NCBI GenBank assembly: GCA_030532385.1
Contig: JAUNLG010000007.1
Span: 1 to 64,000, forward strand
Direction of reading: 5' to 3'
DNA from: Anaerococcus sp.
GTDB taxonomy: Bacteria; Bacillota; Clostridia; Tissierellales; Peptoniphilaceae
Length of the DNA stretch: 64,000 bases
The translations under genes and the position numbers were made by a program. Below the pieces are notes generated by a model. It had not been told where the DNA came from and searched no databases. It worked only from the letters and a program-made list of their open reading frames with translations. This document shows positions 1 to 8,617 of the stretch, piece after piece (positions within the stretch are counted from its first letter, which is position 1; every line of letters begins with the position of its first letter).

Positions 1-28
1 ATATTTTTTTGGATTTTTTTCTTATTTT

Positions 29-56
29 AAAAACCTGGCTTGGTTGCCAGGTTTTT
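29..56 (-). terminator. Intrinsic terminator at the end of the argS operon
   Basis: An 11-bp inverted repeat (29-39 with 46-56, six-base loop) closes the minus-strand operon. Its arm overlaps the stop codon of the TPR protein gene. A-runs and T-runs flank it on both sides, so it could act in both directions. Confidence 0.7.
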
Positions 57-1153
57 TATAGGTTAAATTGCCCCTTTATTATCTGTAGATTTTCTTTTAT
101 CTCTTCTGTTAGGTCATCATAACTTAGAAGTTTTTCTATATCTTCTTTGGCCACACTTAGCCTTCCCAACTTTATTTCTACCTGGATTTTGTTATAAGAT
201 AGTCTAGGATCTTCTGGATATTTGCTTAGACCTTTTTTGATTATTTCCAGTGCTTTTTCAGGGTTTTCGTTTAAATAAAGGCTTATGGCGTAGTCATTAT
301 AGACTTCCCTAAAGTCAGCCCCTTCATTTAGGGCATTTTCAAAGGCCATAATAGAATTTTCATATTGGCCTAGGTTTTGGTAGGCTACTGCTAGGTAGTA
401 ATAGGCATCTGGTCTTTTTCTAATCGATAGGATTCCTGTTAACTTCATTATAGCCTTGTTGTAATCTGATTTTCCTATATAGTAAAGGGCCTCTTCTATT
501 TCTGCGTTATCATTTATTTCCCTAAGCCTATCTCTAACTTCTTCTTTGGCTTCTACCGGCTCAGTTTTTCTTAGAGCATTGTTGTAATAATTTCTTGCCT
601 TAAGGTATTCTCCAAGATTTTTATAAATATTACCTAGCTCATAGTAGGCTATGGCAAAATTCTCATCTCTTCCTATAATTTCTTGTAAGATCCTTAGGGC
701 TTCTCTTACAAAGTCATCTTTTTCTTTTATATCATCTTCATAAGCCTTAGGCCATAAAAATCTTGCGTAATTATAGGCATTAAAATTATCAGAAGGATTT
801 ATCTTATAGCCTCCTCTAAATAATAATAGGGCCTTGTCCTTGTCTTCATCGATATAAGTTAGACCATCCCTTACTCCAAAGGCTGTTATATCTTCTAGAT
901 AGTGGTTTAAGATATTTATATATTTGTAGTTATGGATAAAATCCTCGTCTGCTCCGATATTTATTAACATACCGTCTAGGATTATTTTTATGTCAATCTT
1001 CTCTTTAAATTCTCCACTTGCTATTCCTTGACTCATATCTTTCATGTAGATTGGTAGGGGAATTTCATCTAATAGCTTGTAGGAGGCAGTTTCTTTTAGG
1101 TTAATATAGGCAATCTTATCTATAAATTTTCTAAAATATTTGTCTAACTTCAT
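56..1153 (-). CDS. Tetratricopeptide-repeat protein
   Basis: A 365-residue protein with no signal peptide, probably cytoplasmic. Degenerate TPR units are visible from about residue 165 to the end: paired helices with the Tyr/Ala/Gly spacing of the family, as in AYYELGNIYKNLGEYLKA and AYYYLAVAYQNLGQYENSI. The first 150 residues are acidic, helical and not recognised. TPR domains mediate protein-protein contacts, so it is probably an adaptor, but no partner is evident. It is the last gene of the operon running from argS, one base after the membrane protein gene. The fold is clear; the function is unknown. Confidence 0.8.
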   Translation of the reverse strand: MKLDKYFRKFIDKIAYINLKETASYKLLDEIPLPIYMKDMSQGIASGEFKEKIDIKIILDGMLINIGADEDFIHNYKYINILNHYLEDITAFGVRDGLTYIDEDKDKALLLFRGGYKINPSDNFNAYNYARFLWPKAYEDDIKEKDDFVREALRILQEIIGRDENFAIAYYELGNIYKNLGEYLKARNYYNNALRKTEPVEAKEEVRDRLREINDNAEIEEALYYIGKSDYNKAIMKLTGILSIRKRPDAYYYLAVAYQNLGQYENSIMAFENALNEGADFREVYNDYAISLYLNENPEKALEIIKKGLSKYPEDPRLSYNKIQVEIKLGRLSVAKEDIEKLLSYDDLTEEIKENLQIIKGQFNL

Positions 1154-1154
1154 C

Positions 1155-1856
1155 TTAACCTCTCATAAACTTTCTTTGCCTGTAAGGATTTTCATCTATA
1201 TATTTGAATAGGTGGCCCTTAAATACACAGGCTAGGCTGTGGATAAGGCTTAAAAGTAACATTATCAAAAATTTGCTTGCTCCAAGACTTACTGCAAAGG
1301 CAAACTTATAAGTGACATAGGTTTCAAGTAGGACAAAGATTAGGGCATAAAGACCATAGGTTAGTGGATTATCAACTACAAATTTAAATGATGATTTTAG
1401 GGCATCAAATCCCATCTTGTTGTTGATATATACTTCCTCCAGTAAGGCTGCGCTTAAGACTTTAACTATTGTATTTACAATTATTACCCCTCTTAGGTTA
1501 GCTCCCATTGTAAGCATTGATACTAGAATTGTCAAAAGGTAAAGGTAGAAAGCTGTGCTAAGCAAGGGCTGGAAGAAGTTTGCTGGTGAGTTTGCTATAG
1601 ACTTCTTTCCTGAATTACCATAGACTACTAGGGATCTTAGGGATTGGGCTATAAAACATAGGACAAAGACTTCTAGTAAGTAGGTTAATATACCAGTTAG
1701 GGCCCCATTTCCTATAAGGCCAAATATAGATGTGCTTTTTAGGGCAAAATCTAGGAAAACAAAGATAAAGACCATATAGATTTTATTGATTTTTCCAAAG
1801 GTGTTTTTGCCAGCAAACCTAGTGACCTGGATAAAATCCTTGAATATATCAGCCAT
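1155..1856 (-). CDS. Predicted multi-pass membrane protein of unknown function
   Basis: A 233-residue hydrophobic protein with about five or six predicted membrane segments (around residues 25-50, 55-75, 95-120, 125-145, 165-185 and 190-210) and a short basic C-terminus. I do not recognise a named family. Its ATG overlaps the argS stop codon by one base (TAATG), so translation is probably coupled to argS, and a TPR protein follows directly. That pairing suggests a small envelope complex, but this is inference from position. Confidence 0.7.
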   Translation of the reverse strand: MADIFKDFIQVTRFAGKNTFGKINKIYMVFIFVFLDFALKSTSIFGLIGNGALTGILTYLLEVFVLCFIAQSLRSLVVYGNSGKKSIANSPANFFQPLLSTAFYLYLLTILVSMLTMGANLRGVIIVNTIVKVLSAALLEEVYINNKMGFDALKSSFKFVVDNPLTYGLYALIFVLLETYVTYKFAFAVSLGASKFLIMLLLSLIHSLACVFKGHLFKYIDENPYRQRKFMRG

Positions 1857-3553
1857 TACATCTTCTCCACTGTCTTTATTCCCAATAAATTTAGTCCAAT
1901 TTTAATAACTTGGGCTGAGGCATAGGTTAGGGCTAGCCTTTGTTTTTTAAGGTCTTTATCATCTACCATTATTTGACTTTGGTTGTAGAATTTATTGAAA
2001 TTCTTGGCTATTTCACTTACTTGCCTGGTTATTAGGGAAGGTTCATATTTTTCTCTAGACTTTATAATGACATCTTTAAAGGCTTCTAGGGATTTTATTA
2101 GGGTAAATTCTACATCAGAGTTTATCCTGGTAAAGTCTAAGTCACTTTCTTCTTTGTAACCAGCCTTTCTTAAAACAGATTTTGCCCTGGCATAAGTGTA
2201 TTGGACATAAGGCCCTGTTTCTCCATCAAAGTTTAGCAATTCATCCCAGTCAAATACATAGTCTTTGATCCTATTGTTATATAATTCATTAAATTTAACA
2301 GCGCCAATTCCTACTATCTTAGCAGTTTCATCTATATTTTCTATCAAAGAAGATCTTTCTTCCATGATTTCCTTGGTCTTATCTATAGCCTTGGTTAAAA
2401 CATCTTCTAAAAATACTACCTGGCCCTTTCTAGTGGACATGGTTTGATCTTTCAATGACACCATGCCGAAAGGAATATGGAGGCAATCCTTATAAAAATC
2501 ATAGCCCATAAGCTCTAAAATCTTCCTTAATTGCTTAAAGTGAAGGTTTTGTTGGGTAGCTACCACATATAAGTTCTTATCAAAGTCATAGGTCTTTTTC
2601 CTATAGATGGCTGTAGCCACATCCCTGGTAATATAGGCTGATGATCCGTTGCTTTTTACAAGAATAGCTGGAGTTAGGTCATATTTTTTAAGGTCAACTA
2701 TCAAGGCACCATCAGATTCTACTAGAAGGTCCTTTTCCCTAAGTTCATCTAGGACCCCTTGCATATATTTTGAGTGAAAGCTTTCTCCATCATAATTATC
2801 AAATTTAATATCAAGCATCCCATATACTTTTTCAAATTCTTTTAAAGATATCTCTTTAAACCACTCCCATAAGCTAACTGCATCTTCTTCACCATCCTCT
2901 AAAGCCTTAAAGGCAGCCCTAGCATCTTCTTTCATAGAAGGATTTTCGTTAGACTCATTATTATATCTTACATATAATTTTAGCAGTTCATTGATTGGAT
3001 CTTTGTTTATCGCTTCCTTATCTCCCCAAAGTCTATAGGCTGCTATCATAGTGCCAAATTGGGTTCCATAATCTCCTATATAATTGGTTGCAAGGACATC
3101 ATAAGATAAAAATTCGTGGATATTCCTAAGGGCATCGCCTATTACTGTTGATCTAATATGGCCTATATGAAAGGGCTTGGCAATATTTACTGAAGAAAAT
3201 TCGATAACTACTTTCTTTCCCTTACCCTCATCACTTCTACCATAGGATTCTTTTTTATCTAAAATTTCTCCTATTACATTTTTGGCCAAATAATTCCTAT
3301 CTACAAAGAAATTTACATAGGCATTTATAGATTTTACGCCAGCAAATTCATCAAGTTTTATTTCACTAGCCAAGTCCTTGGCAATAAGGGCTGGATTTTT
3401 TCTCATAAGTTTTGCTAGTGAAAAACAAGGGAATGAAAAATCTCCCATATCATCTTGAGGAGGGATTTCAATTAACTTATAAATTTCATCAAAAGTTAGT
3501 CCTATTTCCTTACTTTCCAATTCTTTAGCTATAATCTCTTTTAAGTCTGTCAT
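1856..3553 (-). CDS. argS: Arginyl-tRNA synthetase
   Basis: A class I aminoacyl-tRNA synthetase that attaches arginine to tRNA-Arg in the cytoplasm. The N-terminal additional domain is followed by the HIGH signature in AKPFHIGHIRSTVIGD near residue 130. The STRKG form of the KMSKS loop that is usual for ArgRS lies further on (TMSTRKGQ), and the C-terminal anticodon-binding helices include ETGPYVQYTYAR. The length of 565 residues is normal for the family. It lies 9 bp downstream of mutS2 in the same direction. No dedicated leader is visible, so it is probably read from upstream promoters. Confidence 0.97.
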   Translation of the reverse strand: MTDLKEIIAKELESKEIGLTFDEIYKLIEIPPQDDMGDFSFPCFSLAKLMRKNPALIAKDLASEIKLDEFAGVKSINAYVNFFVDRNYLAKNVIGEILDKKESYGRSDEGKGKKVVIEFSSVNIAKPFHIGHIRSTVIGDALRNIHEFLSYDVLATNYIGDYGTQFGTMIAAYRLWGDKEAINKDPINELLKLYVRYNNESNENPSMKEDARAAFKALEDGEEDAVSLWEWFKEISLKEFEKVYGMLDIKFDNYDGESFHSKYMQGVLDELREKDLLVESDGALIVDLKKYDLTPAILVKSNGSSAYITRDVATAIYRKKTYDFDKNLYVVATQQNLHFKQLRKILELMGYDFYKDCLHIPFGMVSLKDQTMSTRKGQVVFLEDVLTKAIDKTKEIMEERSSLIENIDETAKIVGIGAVKFNELYNNRIKDYVFDWDELLNFDGETGPYVQYTYARAKSVLRKAGYKEESDLDFTRINSDVEFTLIKSLEAFKDVIIKSREKYEPSLITRQVSEIAKNFNKFYNQSQIMVDDKDLKKQRLALTYASAQVIKIGLNLLGIKTVEKM

Positions 3554-3562
3554 TTTTCCTCT

Positions 3563-5908
3563 CTATCCAAAGTTTACTATAGTCACCCCATATCCGCCTT
3601 CCTTATCATCGCCGAATCTAAAGTCAACTATCCTCTTATCATTTTCTAACAAGTTACTTACAGCCTTGATTAGGGCACCTGTTCCCTTACCATGAATAAT
3701 TTTAGCTTTTGAAAGACCTGCCAGCATGGCATCATCAAGGTACTTATCTAAGTTTCTAATAGCCTCGTCATATCTTTGGCCCCTAAGGTCTAAGCTTGGG
3801 GAGATATGCATAGCTTTCTTAGTATTATACACTTTATTGATATTCTTTTCTGTTTGATTGTCAGATTTAATCTTGCTTACATTTTTTATATTAGAATCCA
3901 TCTTCAAAATTCCAATTTGTACCTTGATATCACCCTTATGGTCTGGTTCTTCAATCACTGTAGCCTCTTCTCCTAAGCCTGCAATTATTACTCTATCGCC
4001 AAGCTTTAGGCTAGATGGAGCATTCTTAGATCTTTTTTCTTTAAAGACTTCCCCTTCTCTTTCAATCCTTGCATCCTTATACCTATTTCTTATCTTGTTT
4101 AAGGACCTATCTATGTTAGAGGTGTTGGCATTACGAGATTTTTTAGCTTCCTTTAGCATAGCCTGAGACTGGTCGTTGGCCTTAGCCAAGATTTCATTAG
4201 CCTTATCTTCAGCTTCTCTTATAATATTTTCTTTTTTCTTATCCAGGCTTTTGGATTTTTCTTTAAGGTCGTTTCTAATCTGCCTTATTTCTTTTTTGTA
4301 ATCTTCTATCTGCTTATTTTGCTTTTCTATATGTTTTTTATCTTCTTCAATCTCTTCTAGGATCTTGTTTATATTTCGATTATCCTCGCCTATTAGACTT
4401 CTGGCATCTTTAAGTATTTTTCCATCTAGGCCAAGTCTTTTAGAAATCTCAAAGGCATTTGACTTACCTGGCGTTCCAATCTCAAGCCTATAGGTTGGAG
4501 AAAGGGTATCTACGTCAAATTCAACAGATGCATTCATGACATTTTCTTTTTCCACCGCATAATATTTTAATTCACTATAGTGGGTTGTAGCAAAAGTCAT
4601 TATCTTTCTTTCACTTAAATAGTTTAGGATAGCTATAGCTAAGGCTGCCCCTTCCACAGGATCAGTTCCAGAACCAATTTCATCAAGTAAAACTAGGGAG
4701 TTATCGCTTACCTTTTCTAAGATATTTACTATATTAGTTAGGGAAGCAGAGAAGGTTGAAAGGCTCATCTCTATTGATTGGGTATCACCTATATCTACAA
4801 AAATATCATCAAATATAGTAAGTTTGGACCCTTCTTCTGCCGGAATAAAAATTCCACTTTGGGCCATGGCTGATAGGAGTCCAACAGTTTTTAAACTTAC
4901 TGTCTTTCCCCCTGTATTTGGTCCTGTAATAATTAAGGAAGTATAGGATCCTCCTATTTTTACATCTATAGGGACAACTTTTCCTTCAAGTAAAGGGTGT
5001 CTTGCTCCCCTAAGGTCAATAATCCTATCTTCTGTTATTATAGGAAGAGACAATTCATTTTCTATGGCAAAACGGGCCTTGGCTTGAAGAAAGTCAATCC
5101 TTGCAATTAATTTTTGATTTTCCAAAAGCTCTACATCAAAAGATTGGCTAAGACGAGACAGCCTATCAAGAATCCTTCTTATCTCTTCTTCTTCCTTAAT
5201 CTCTAATTCCTTAAGTTGGTTATTTAATTCTACAATAGGGCCTGGTTCTATAAAAAGTGTATTGCCAGATGCAGACTTATCATGGACTATGCCTCCAACC
5301 ACTGATTTCTTGTTAGTCTTTACTGGTATAACATACCTGCCATCCCTTACAGACACCACATTATCCTGGAGGGCTGACTCATATCTTTGGTTAGTTAGGT
5401 AAGAATTGAGCTTAAGTCTAATGTCATTTTCCTTCCTAACCTTGCTTCTTCTAATATTTCTTAAGCTAGGGGAAGCATCATCGGCTATCTCTTCTTCACT
5501 AATTATTGCTTTTTCTATTTCTTTTCTTAAAAAATCATTAGTTGAAATCCTAGCAAAAAGATCATAGATCCTATTATTTTCTATATTTTCCCCATAATCT
5601 TTTAGGTAATCTGATACCCTAAGTAGGTCTAAGATTTTGATTAAGTCTATAGGTTCAAGAATTCCATTTTTTCTTATATAATTTACAATATCTCTTAGGT
5701 CCTTAAGGCCAAATAGGTCTATATTCCCATTCTTGATGATGATTGCCTCCATATCCTTAGTCATAGCAAGCTCATCAACTATTTCATTTTTATCATCCAT
5801 GGGTCTTATCCTTAGAATCTCTTCTTTTACAAGACTTGACCTGGCATAGTCCTTAAGTCTATTAAGGATTTTTTTATATTCTAAAACTTTCAAGCTCTTT
5901 TCTTGCAT
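3563..5908 (-). CDS. mutS2: Endonuclease MutS2
   Basis: A MutS-family ATPase without the mismatch-recognition domain. Family members suppress homologous recombination or split collided ribosomes. The core helices are followed by Walker A GPNTGGKT (about residue 330), Walker B LVLLDEIGSGTD (about 405), a long charged coiled coil (about 510-610) and a C-terminal Smr nuclease domain with SLDLRG and the IIHGKGTG motif. The 781 residues are full length. Its start overlaps the stop of the U32 peptidase gene by one base, so the two are co-transcribed. Confidence 0.95.
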   Translation of the reverse strand: MQEKSLKVLEYKKILNRLKDYARSSLVKEEILRIRPMDDKNEIVDELAMTKDMEAIIIKNGNIDLFGLKDLRDIVNYIRKNGILEPIDLIKILDLLRVSDYLKDYGENIENNRIYDLFARISTNDFLRKEIEKAIISEEEIADDASPSLRNIRRSKVRKENDIRLKLNSYLTNQRYESALQDNVVSVRDGRYVIPVKTNKKSVVGGIVHDKSASGNTLFIEPGPIVELNNQLKELEIKEEEEIRRILDRLSRLSQSFDVELLENQKLIARIDFLQAKARFAIENELSLPIITEDRIIDLRGARHPLLEGKVVPIDVKIGGSYTSLIITGPNTGGKTVSLKTVGLLSAMAQSGIFIPAEEGSKLTIFDDIFVDIGDTQSIEMSLSTFSASLTNIVNILEKVSDNSLVLLDEIGSGTDPVEGAALAIAILNYLSERKIMTFATTHYSELKYYAVEKENVMNASVEFDVDTLSPTYRLEIGTPGKSNAFEISKRLGLDGKILKDARSLIGEDNRNINKILEEIEEDKKHIEKQNKQIEDYKKEIRQIRNDLKEKSKSLDKKKENIIREAEDKANEILAKANDQSQAMLKEAKKSRNANTSNIDRSLNKIRNRYKDARIEREGEVFKEKRSKNAPSSLKLGDRVIIAGLGEEATVIEEPDHKGDIKVQIGILKMDSNIKNVSKIKSDNQTEKNINKVYNTKKAMHISPSLDLRGQRYDEAIRNLDKYLDDAMLAGLSKAKIIHGKGTGALIKAVSNLLENDKRIVDFRFGDDKEGGYGVTIVNFG

Positions 5909-8121
5909 TAAATAACACCCCTATCATAGTTAAGATTATCAAAACTTTTTGCATTTTTAAAATCTTTTATATCACTATTGGAAAAAACTGACCCTAAGAT
6001 TGAAACTCCGCCAGCAAATTTGCCTGGGTCAACCCTTGAAGGTTTTTTTGGATAAATTATAGAATGGTCTATGTTTCTTTTTATAATCATCCTTTTATTA
6101 TCTTCATTTATCAATTCTCCATCCCTAAACTTACAAGTCTCACATCCTACAAGGCCACATTTTTTGATGACAGAAAATGGGCAATGCCTCATATTCATAA
6201 GTTCAATTCTTCCAAAGGCCAAGGCTTCAACTGGGAATTTTCCCTCATAGGAATTTATACTTGAAAAATCACTTTCTACTGATACACAAATTTTTTCAGC
6301 AAATTTACTATAAAAAGCTAGGCTGTGAGAATTGAAAACATTAAGGTACCTACCTATTCTTAGCTTAAGGCCTGCCTCTTGAAAGTCTTTTAAAAAGGCA
6401 AGGTCCCTATATGAATTTAGGATAAGTCCCTTGATTTGATTTTCCTTACAAAAATTTATTAGGTCTGTGACCTCATAGTCTATGTGAGGGTTTAGGTTAA
6501 GGTAGAGGCTTAGACCCTGGTAGGTCTTATCAAATTTGTCAATATAGACATTATCAAAACTTTTAAGGTCATTTACATCTAGCCCAGCAGCCTTAACCTC
6601 TACATTAATTTCTTTAGGGAAATTTCCCTTAGGCTCATAGGAAGGAAGGTCTACTAAAACTTTTTTTCTATGGTAGGACCTTAAGATTTTTTCTTTTAGA
6701 AGGTCAGAGGCCTTCCTTCTTAGGCTATTAAGGTCCTTTTTCTTAATAAAAATACCAGGACCTATGTCTATAAGAATCTTCCTAGGTTCAAATATATCAT
6801 TGCCAAATTTACTTAAAGATTCTCTTATATCATCTTGGTCAATAGAGATATTTTTAGCCTCCTCTATCTTAAAATCAAGGCTTGTTCTTATAGATACTCC
6901 CCCATGACTTAGGCTAAGTTCAGGGCTTTCTCCTACATAACCCCTAAAGGCCAAGTCTACACCTAGGTTTTTATAAGTTTTGAGACCTTCTTTTAGAGAT
7001 TGACTAATCCTTGGAGAATTTAGTAGGAGGATATTGGACCCTAGCTGGGCGTCCTTATACTTATCAAGGAAAATCTTATCACCTTTCTTATAGGACCTAG
7101 TAGTGGTAAAGGGGAGGACTTTCCCCTTATCAGTTGTAATCGATAGGTTATCTTTCTTGGTAAGTTTAGAATTTGCTATAAAATATTTGCCTTGATTAGA
7201 TCCTTTAACTTGACCAACTATCCTATGGTTATCATCATTTTCTAAAATTACATTATCCCTAGTTTGAGAGAAGATAAAGCCTTGGGTGTAACCCCTGTTG
7301 GATACATCCCTTAAGTCATTTTTATCATAGGTATTTTCATCTATTTTTGACCTATAATTTTTTACTACACTGTAGACATATTCAGGGGTCTTCATCCTTC
7401 CTTCGATTTTTAGACAATCTATTCCAAGGTCAAGGAGACTATCAAGTCTATCTATGACATTTAAATCCTTCATACTCAAAAAATAATCATCAGCTAAGAT
7501 TTTTCCATCACTTACTAGCTTATATTTTTTCCTACAAATTCCTGCACACCTTCCCCTATTGGCTGACCTTGCTCCAAAATATGAGCTCATCAAACACTCA
7601 CCAGAGTAAGATACACACAAAGATCCATGGACAAAAACTTCCTTTTCAACAGGAAGTTTGCTAATTTTCGCTAATTCACTTATGGGAGTTTCTCTAGCTA
7701 TTACTATCCTATCAAAACCTAAGTCCATTAGAGCCTTAGCCCCATAATAGTCCCTAACAGCCATCTGGGTTGAGGCATGAAAGTCCATTTGACCTAGCTT
7801 ATCCTTAATTAGGGTAAAGAAACCTAGGTCTTGGATTATTAGGGCATCTGTCCCATACTCGTAAAGTTTCATAGCATAGGTTAGGGCCTTTTGCATTTCA
7901 GAATCCTTGATTAGGGTATTCATAGTTACAAAAACTTTCTTTCCAAAAAGATGGATAAGGTCTATGGATTCCTTTATATTTTCTATTGTGAAATTTTCTG
8001 CATAAGCCCTTGCCCCAAAGTCATCACTTGCAAGGTAGAAGGCATCTGCCCCTGCGGCAAGGCCTGCTAAAATCATAGCCTTATCGCCAGCTGGGGCTAG
8101 TATTTCAGATTTTTTCATCAA
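5908..8121 (-). CDS. U32 family peptidase / RlhA-type rRNA hydroxylation protein
   Basis: A 737-residue member of peptidase family U32. Characterised relatives such as E. coli RlhA act in tRNA or 23S rRNA hydroxylation rather than proteolysis. The N-terminal TIM-barrel-like part starts SEILAPAGDKAMILAGLAAGADA and carries the Cys-rich signature around residues 165-200 (CVSYSGECLMSS, then GRCAGICRKK), probably an iron-sulfur site. A second Cys group (CPF, CGLVGCETCKF) lies near the C-terminus. It overlaps zapA by 4 bp upstream and mutS2 by 1 bp downstream. The substrate is inferred from the family only. Confidence 0.88.
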   Translation of the reverse strand: MMKKSEILAPAGDKAMILAGLAAGADAFYLASDDFGARAYAENFTIENIKESIDLIHLFGKKVFVTMNTLIKDSEMQKALTYAMKLYEYGTDALIIQDLGFFTLIKDKLGQMDFHASTQMAVRDYYGAKALMDLGFDRIVIARETPISELAKISKLPVEKEVFVHGSLCVSYSGECLMSSYFGARSANRGRCAGICRKKYKLVSDGKILADDYFLSMKDLNVIDRLDSLLDLGIDCLKIEGRMKTPEYVYSVVKNYRSKIDENTYDKNDLRDVSNRGYTQGFIFSQTRDNVILENDDNHRIVGQVKGSNQGKYFIANSKLTKKDNLSITTDKGKVLPFTTTRSYKKGDKIFLDKYKDAQLGSNILLLNSPRISQSLKEGLKTYKNLGVDLAFRGYVGESPELSLSHGGVSIRTSLDFKIEEAKNISIDQDDIRESLSKFGNDIFEPRKILIDIGPGIFIKKKDLNSLRRKASDLLKEKILRSYHRKKVLVDLPSYEPKGNFPKEINVEVKAAGLDVNDLKSFDNVYIDKFDKTYQGLSLYLNLNPHIDYEVTDLINFCKENQIKGLILNSYRDLAFLKDFQEAGLKLRIGRYLNVFNSHSLAFYSKFAEKICVSVESDFSSINSYEGKFPVEALAFGRIELMNMRHCPFSVIKKCGLVGCETCKFRDGELINEDNKRMIIKRNIDHSIIYPKKPSRVDPGKFAGGVSILGSVFSNSDIKDFKNAKSFDNLNYDRGVI

Positions 8122-8609
8122 AGATTTCCTTTCAAGGTCTCATTTTCCTTTTGCAAGTCCATAAGCTCAACTTGGAGTCTTTTTACTTCTGTCTTTAGTT
8201 TTTCTATCCTTTCAGAAGAATGTTTAAGCCTAGCCAAATCCTTCTTAAGATTTTTATTTTCCTCTTCCTTTGCCTCTAAGCTACTAGCTAGCTTATTATT
8301 TTCTTCTTTTAAAGTTTCTTTCTCTTCTTTAAGCTCTCCCAACTCTTCTTTTAGGCTAGGATATTTTAAAAGAGGTTCTTCTGATTTTGCCTTTAATTTC
8401 TTATACTCACCTAAGAGCTTAAATAGGTCATCAGTGATATTTACTCCAGCTAGTATAAGTTGCCTATCAAAAGTAAGCTTATCAGATTTAACTTCTTGAA
8501 TCTTTCTATCAAAAATCTTTGCAATATCCTTTATATTTTCCTTAGGTTCATCTGTGACAAGCCTATATTCTTTTCCATCTATTTTGACATCAACCTTATA
8601 TTCGCTCAC
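8118..8609 (-). CDS. zapA: ZapA-like cell division protein
   Basis: A 163-residue protein whose first 70 residues match the ZapA head (KVDVKIDGKEYRLVTDEP, then LILAGVNITDDLFKL). ZapA binds and bundles FtsZ at midcell. From about residue 70 it is almost entirely Lys/Glu-rich coiled coil, which makes it longer than B. subtilis ZapA (about 85 residues). The pheT-zapA-U32-mutS2 order is common in Firmicutes. It lies 8 bp after pheT and overlaps the U32 gene start by 4 bp. Confidence 0.85.
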   Translation of the reverse strand: MSEYKVDVKIDGKEYRLVTDEPKENIKDIAKIFDRKIQEVKSDKLTFDRQLILAGVNITDDLFKLLGEYKKLKAKSEEPLLKYPSLKEELGELKEEKETLKEENNKLASSLEAKEEENKNLKKDLARLKHSSERIEKLKTEVKRLQVELMDLQKENETLKGNL

Positions 8610-8617
8610 TCTTACTC